A DNA stretch of 12,923 bases from contig CAZFMJ010000080.1 of NCBI GenBank assembly GCA_964520045.1, forward strand, positions 1 through 12,923, in the 5' to 3' direction. The first letter of the stretch is position 1; each line of letters starts with the position of its first letter. Below the pieces are notes generated by a model. The model saw nothing but the letters and a program-made list of their open reading frames with translations, had not been told where the DNA came from and did not search any database. Shown piece by piece: positions 11,252 through 12,923 of the stretch. This stretch comes from CAZFMJ01 sp964520045. Lineage in GTDB: Bacteria; Elusimicrobiota; Elusimicrobia; Elusimicrobiales; CAZFMJ01. A program made the translations under genes and the position numbers.

Positions 11252-12923
11252 ATGCGCATAACTTTAAGATTTTTAGCGGCCATGCTGGCGGTTATTTCGA
11301 TAGTAGCATTCGTATTCGCCTATTATCAGATGGATCAGATAAAGATTCAGCGCAAAGCCGAACTTGAGGCAAGGGCGGATATCCTCGGCCAGAGTCTTAA
11401 AGATGCCGTTATAATTGCGCTTGAACGGGGATCCAAAAAAGACATCAAGCGACTTATAGACAAATTCGGCAATCATGAAAAACTGGCGGGTGTTTCAATT
11501 TATGACGCCAAAGGCGCCGTGATCGCCGGGATCGCGAATATACGCAACAGCGTGGCTTCTCTGGGCGGACTGGTAAAAAACGAAATAGATTCGGGAACGG
11601 GATTCACGGGATTCAGGAAACTCCGGGGCAGAGAAATGCATGTCTTATCCGTCCCGCTGGATATACCGCAGAAAAACGCCGGATTTCTTATTATTTTTCA
11701 TGACGCTTCCTATATCACCGCTGAGCAGTTAAGCCTGTGGAAGCATACCTTTTTCAGAATACTCGTGCAGATATTCCTGATCTCAATGATCACCCTTTTG
11801 GTCATAAAATGGAGCATAGTTGGCCCTATAGCCGGAATGGCCGAATGGATGAAAAAACTGCACTCCGGCGAAACCATAGAACCGTTTTCTTTAAAAAATG
11901 CCGATATCCTGGCGCCCATAGCTAAGGAAATAACCACTTTCGCCCATCATCTTGCCGCGGCTAAAACAGCGGCGGAGGAGGAAGCCAGATTGAGACAAAA
12001 CGCTGAAACCACATGGACTCCCGACAGGCTTAAGGAGCATATAAGGAACAAGCTTAAAGGGAAACCGCTTTTTGTGGTTTCAAACCGCGAGCCGTATATG
12101 CACGTGCGCAGGGGAAAGAAACTGGAAGCGCTGGTTCCCGCGGGCGGTCTGGTCACAGCGCTGGAGCCCGTGCTCAGGGCGTGCGGGGGAACATGGATAG
12201 CGCACGGAGCCGGCGACGCCGACTGGGACGTAGTGGATGAATCGCACAGGATACGGGTGCCGGTGCACGACCCTCTCTATACTCTAAGAAGAGTGGGCAT
12301 GAACAAGGAAGAAGAAGACGGATATTATTACGGATTTTCAAACGAGGGGCTGTGGCCGTTGTGCCACATAGCCCATGCCAGACCCGTTTTCCGGCCGGAC
12401 GACTGGAAATTCTATATGCAGGTAAATCAAAGGTTCGCATCCGTAACGCTTGAGGAAATAGAAAAACATGCCGACCCGTGCATACTGATACAGGATTACC
12501 ACTTCGCCCTTCTTCCGGGATTGATAAAGCAGAAGAGGCCAGACGCCAGGATAGCGATATTCTGGCATATTCCATGGCCAAATCCCGAAGCTTTCGGAAT
12601 ATGCCCGTGGCAGAAAGACATAATCGGCGGAATGCTCGGCGCGGACCTTATCGGATTCCATACGCAGTATCACTGCAATAATTTCCTTGATACGGTGGAC
12701 AGAACGCTGGAGTCAAGAATAGACTGGGAACGGTTTGCCGTAAACAGGGTCGGCCATACCACGACGGTAAAGCCGTTCCCCATAAGCGTGGCTTTTCCCG
12801 GCGCGTTTCAGGATATTCCCTCCGGACCGGGCGAACAAATAAGCAGGGAAACACTGCTTAAAGACCTGGGAATAAAGACAAAATATTTAGCTATCGGCGT
12901 GGAACGGATGGATTACACAAAAG
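11252..12923 (+). CDS. otsA: Membrane-sensor-fused GT20 synthase (trehalose-6-phosphate synthase type), 3' end missing
   Basis: 557 codons visible; the frame runs off the window end. Residues 1-25 are TM1, about 26-165 an extracytoplasmic sensor-like region, about 168-190 TM2, then a HAMP-like or coiled linker to about 262. The GT20 domain starts near 270: VSNREPY (276-282), PAGGL (296-300), NEGLWPLCH (364-372), QDYHFALLP (414-422, with D415 and H417), FWHIPWP (437-443), GADLIGFHTQYH, and ERMDYTK (551-557), equivalent to the OtsA R262/K267 motif. The family joins UDP- or GDP/ADP-glucose to glucose-6-phosphate to make trehalose-6-phosphate; glucosylglycerol-phosphate synthases share the fold, so the acceptor is not certain. 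Ribosome-binding site AAGGA is 7 nt upstream. GC and AGG codon use are higher than in the upstream genes. Plain OtsA lacks the TM module, so the enzyme is likely membrane-bound and signal-responsive. Confidence 0.88.
   Translation, partial: MRITLRFLAAMLAVISIVAFVFAYYQMDQIKIQRKAELEARADILGQSLKDAVIIALERGSKKDIKRLIDKFGNHEKLAGVSIYDAKGAVIAGIANIRNSVASLGGLVKNEIDSGTGFTGFRKLRGREMHVLSVPLDIPQKNAGFLIIFHDASYITAEQLSLWKHTFFRILVQIFLISMITLLVIKWSIVGPIAGMAEWMKKLHSGETIEPFSLKNADILAPIAKEITTFAHHLAAAKTAAEEEARLRQNAETTWTPDRLKEHIRNKLKGKPLFVVSNREPYMHVRRGKKLEALVPAGGLVTALEPVLRACGGTWIAHGAGDADWDVVDESHRIRVPVHDPLYTLRRVGMNKEEEDGYYYGFSNEGLWPLCHIAHARPVFRPDDWKFYMQVNQRFASVTLEEIEKHADPCILIQDYHFALLPGLIKQKRPDARIAIFWHIPWPNPEAFGICPWQKDIIGGMLGADLIGFHTQYHCNNFLDTVDRTLESRIDWERFAVNRVGHTTTVKPFPISVAFPGAFQDIPSGPGEQISRETLLKDLGIKTKYLAIGVERMDYTK

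Noticed and set aside
12174..12581. Long minus-strand ORF of 135 residues and others opposite the GT20 gene
   Set aside because: The plus strand carries the conserved GT20 motifs throughout. The reverse frames are Arg/Pro/Ser-rich shadows of a GC-rich coding strand.

Overview
The window looks like a chromosomal stretch from a diderm (Gram-negative-type) bacterium. It encodes three lipoproteins with classic lipoboxes, a Pal-type peptidoglycan-binding lipoprotein and several exported proteins. GC is moderate (about 40-45% by spot counts) until about position 11,200, then clearly higher. The gene mix (SpoIID-like protein, small DUF4398-like lipoproteins, sigma-54 machinery, GT20 synthase fused to a membrane sensor) would fit an uncultured lineage such as Omnitrophota or a relative. 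That assignment is inference only. No tRNA, rRNA, CRISPR array, insertion sequence or phage gene was seen.

Layout. (1) 131-3326: a two-component pair, a membrane histidine kinase (Cache-like sensor, HAMP, HisKA, HATPase) whose 3' end overlaps an NtrC-family sigma-54-dependent response regulator by 17 nt. (2) 3327-3519: an intergenic region with a consensus-perfect -24/-12 sigma-54 promoter (TGGCAC-N5-TTGCA). (3) 3520-6930: an envelope operon of a TPR-SpoIID protein, two small coiled DUF4398-like lipoproteins and a Pal/OmpA-family lipoprotein. (4) 6931-8892: a spacer with two perfect short palindromes, then a compact divergent sigma-54 (RpoN-like) factor and an exported FecR-like protein. (5) 8984-10815: a VTT/DedA-like membrane protein, an unlisted 40-residue membrane miniprotein and a multi-pass DUF1646-like ion-transporter-superfamily protein. 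(6) 10816-11014: a strong sigma-70-type promoter with a 12-bp palindrome in its spacer, followed by a structured leader with two tandem intrinsic terminators built on a duplicated sequence and a short leader ORF with an excellent ribosome-binding site. (7) 11015-11182: an unlisted 55-residue single-pass membrane miniprotein. (8) 11252 to the window end: the 5' part of a GT20 (trehalose-6-phosphate synthase type) enzyme fused to an N-terminal two-TM sensor/HAMP-like module. It has no stop in the window.

How the parts may work together (inference). The kinase/regulator pair would sense an extracytoplasmic signal and activate the sigma-54 promoter just downstream, driving an operon that remodels or tethers peptidoglycan. 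The sigma-54-like factor and FecR-like protein directly after that operon suggest a locally encoded, specialised sigma-54 circuit. The two items most worth a second look are this circuit with its truncated RpoN-like protein, and the promoter/tandem-terminator leader (or small RNA) at 10842-11000.
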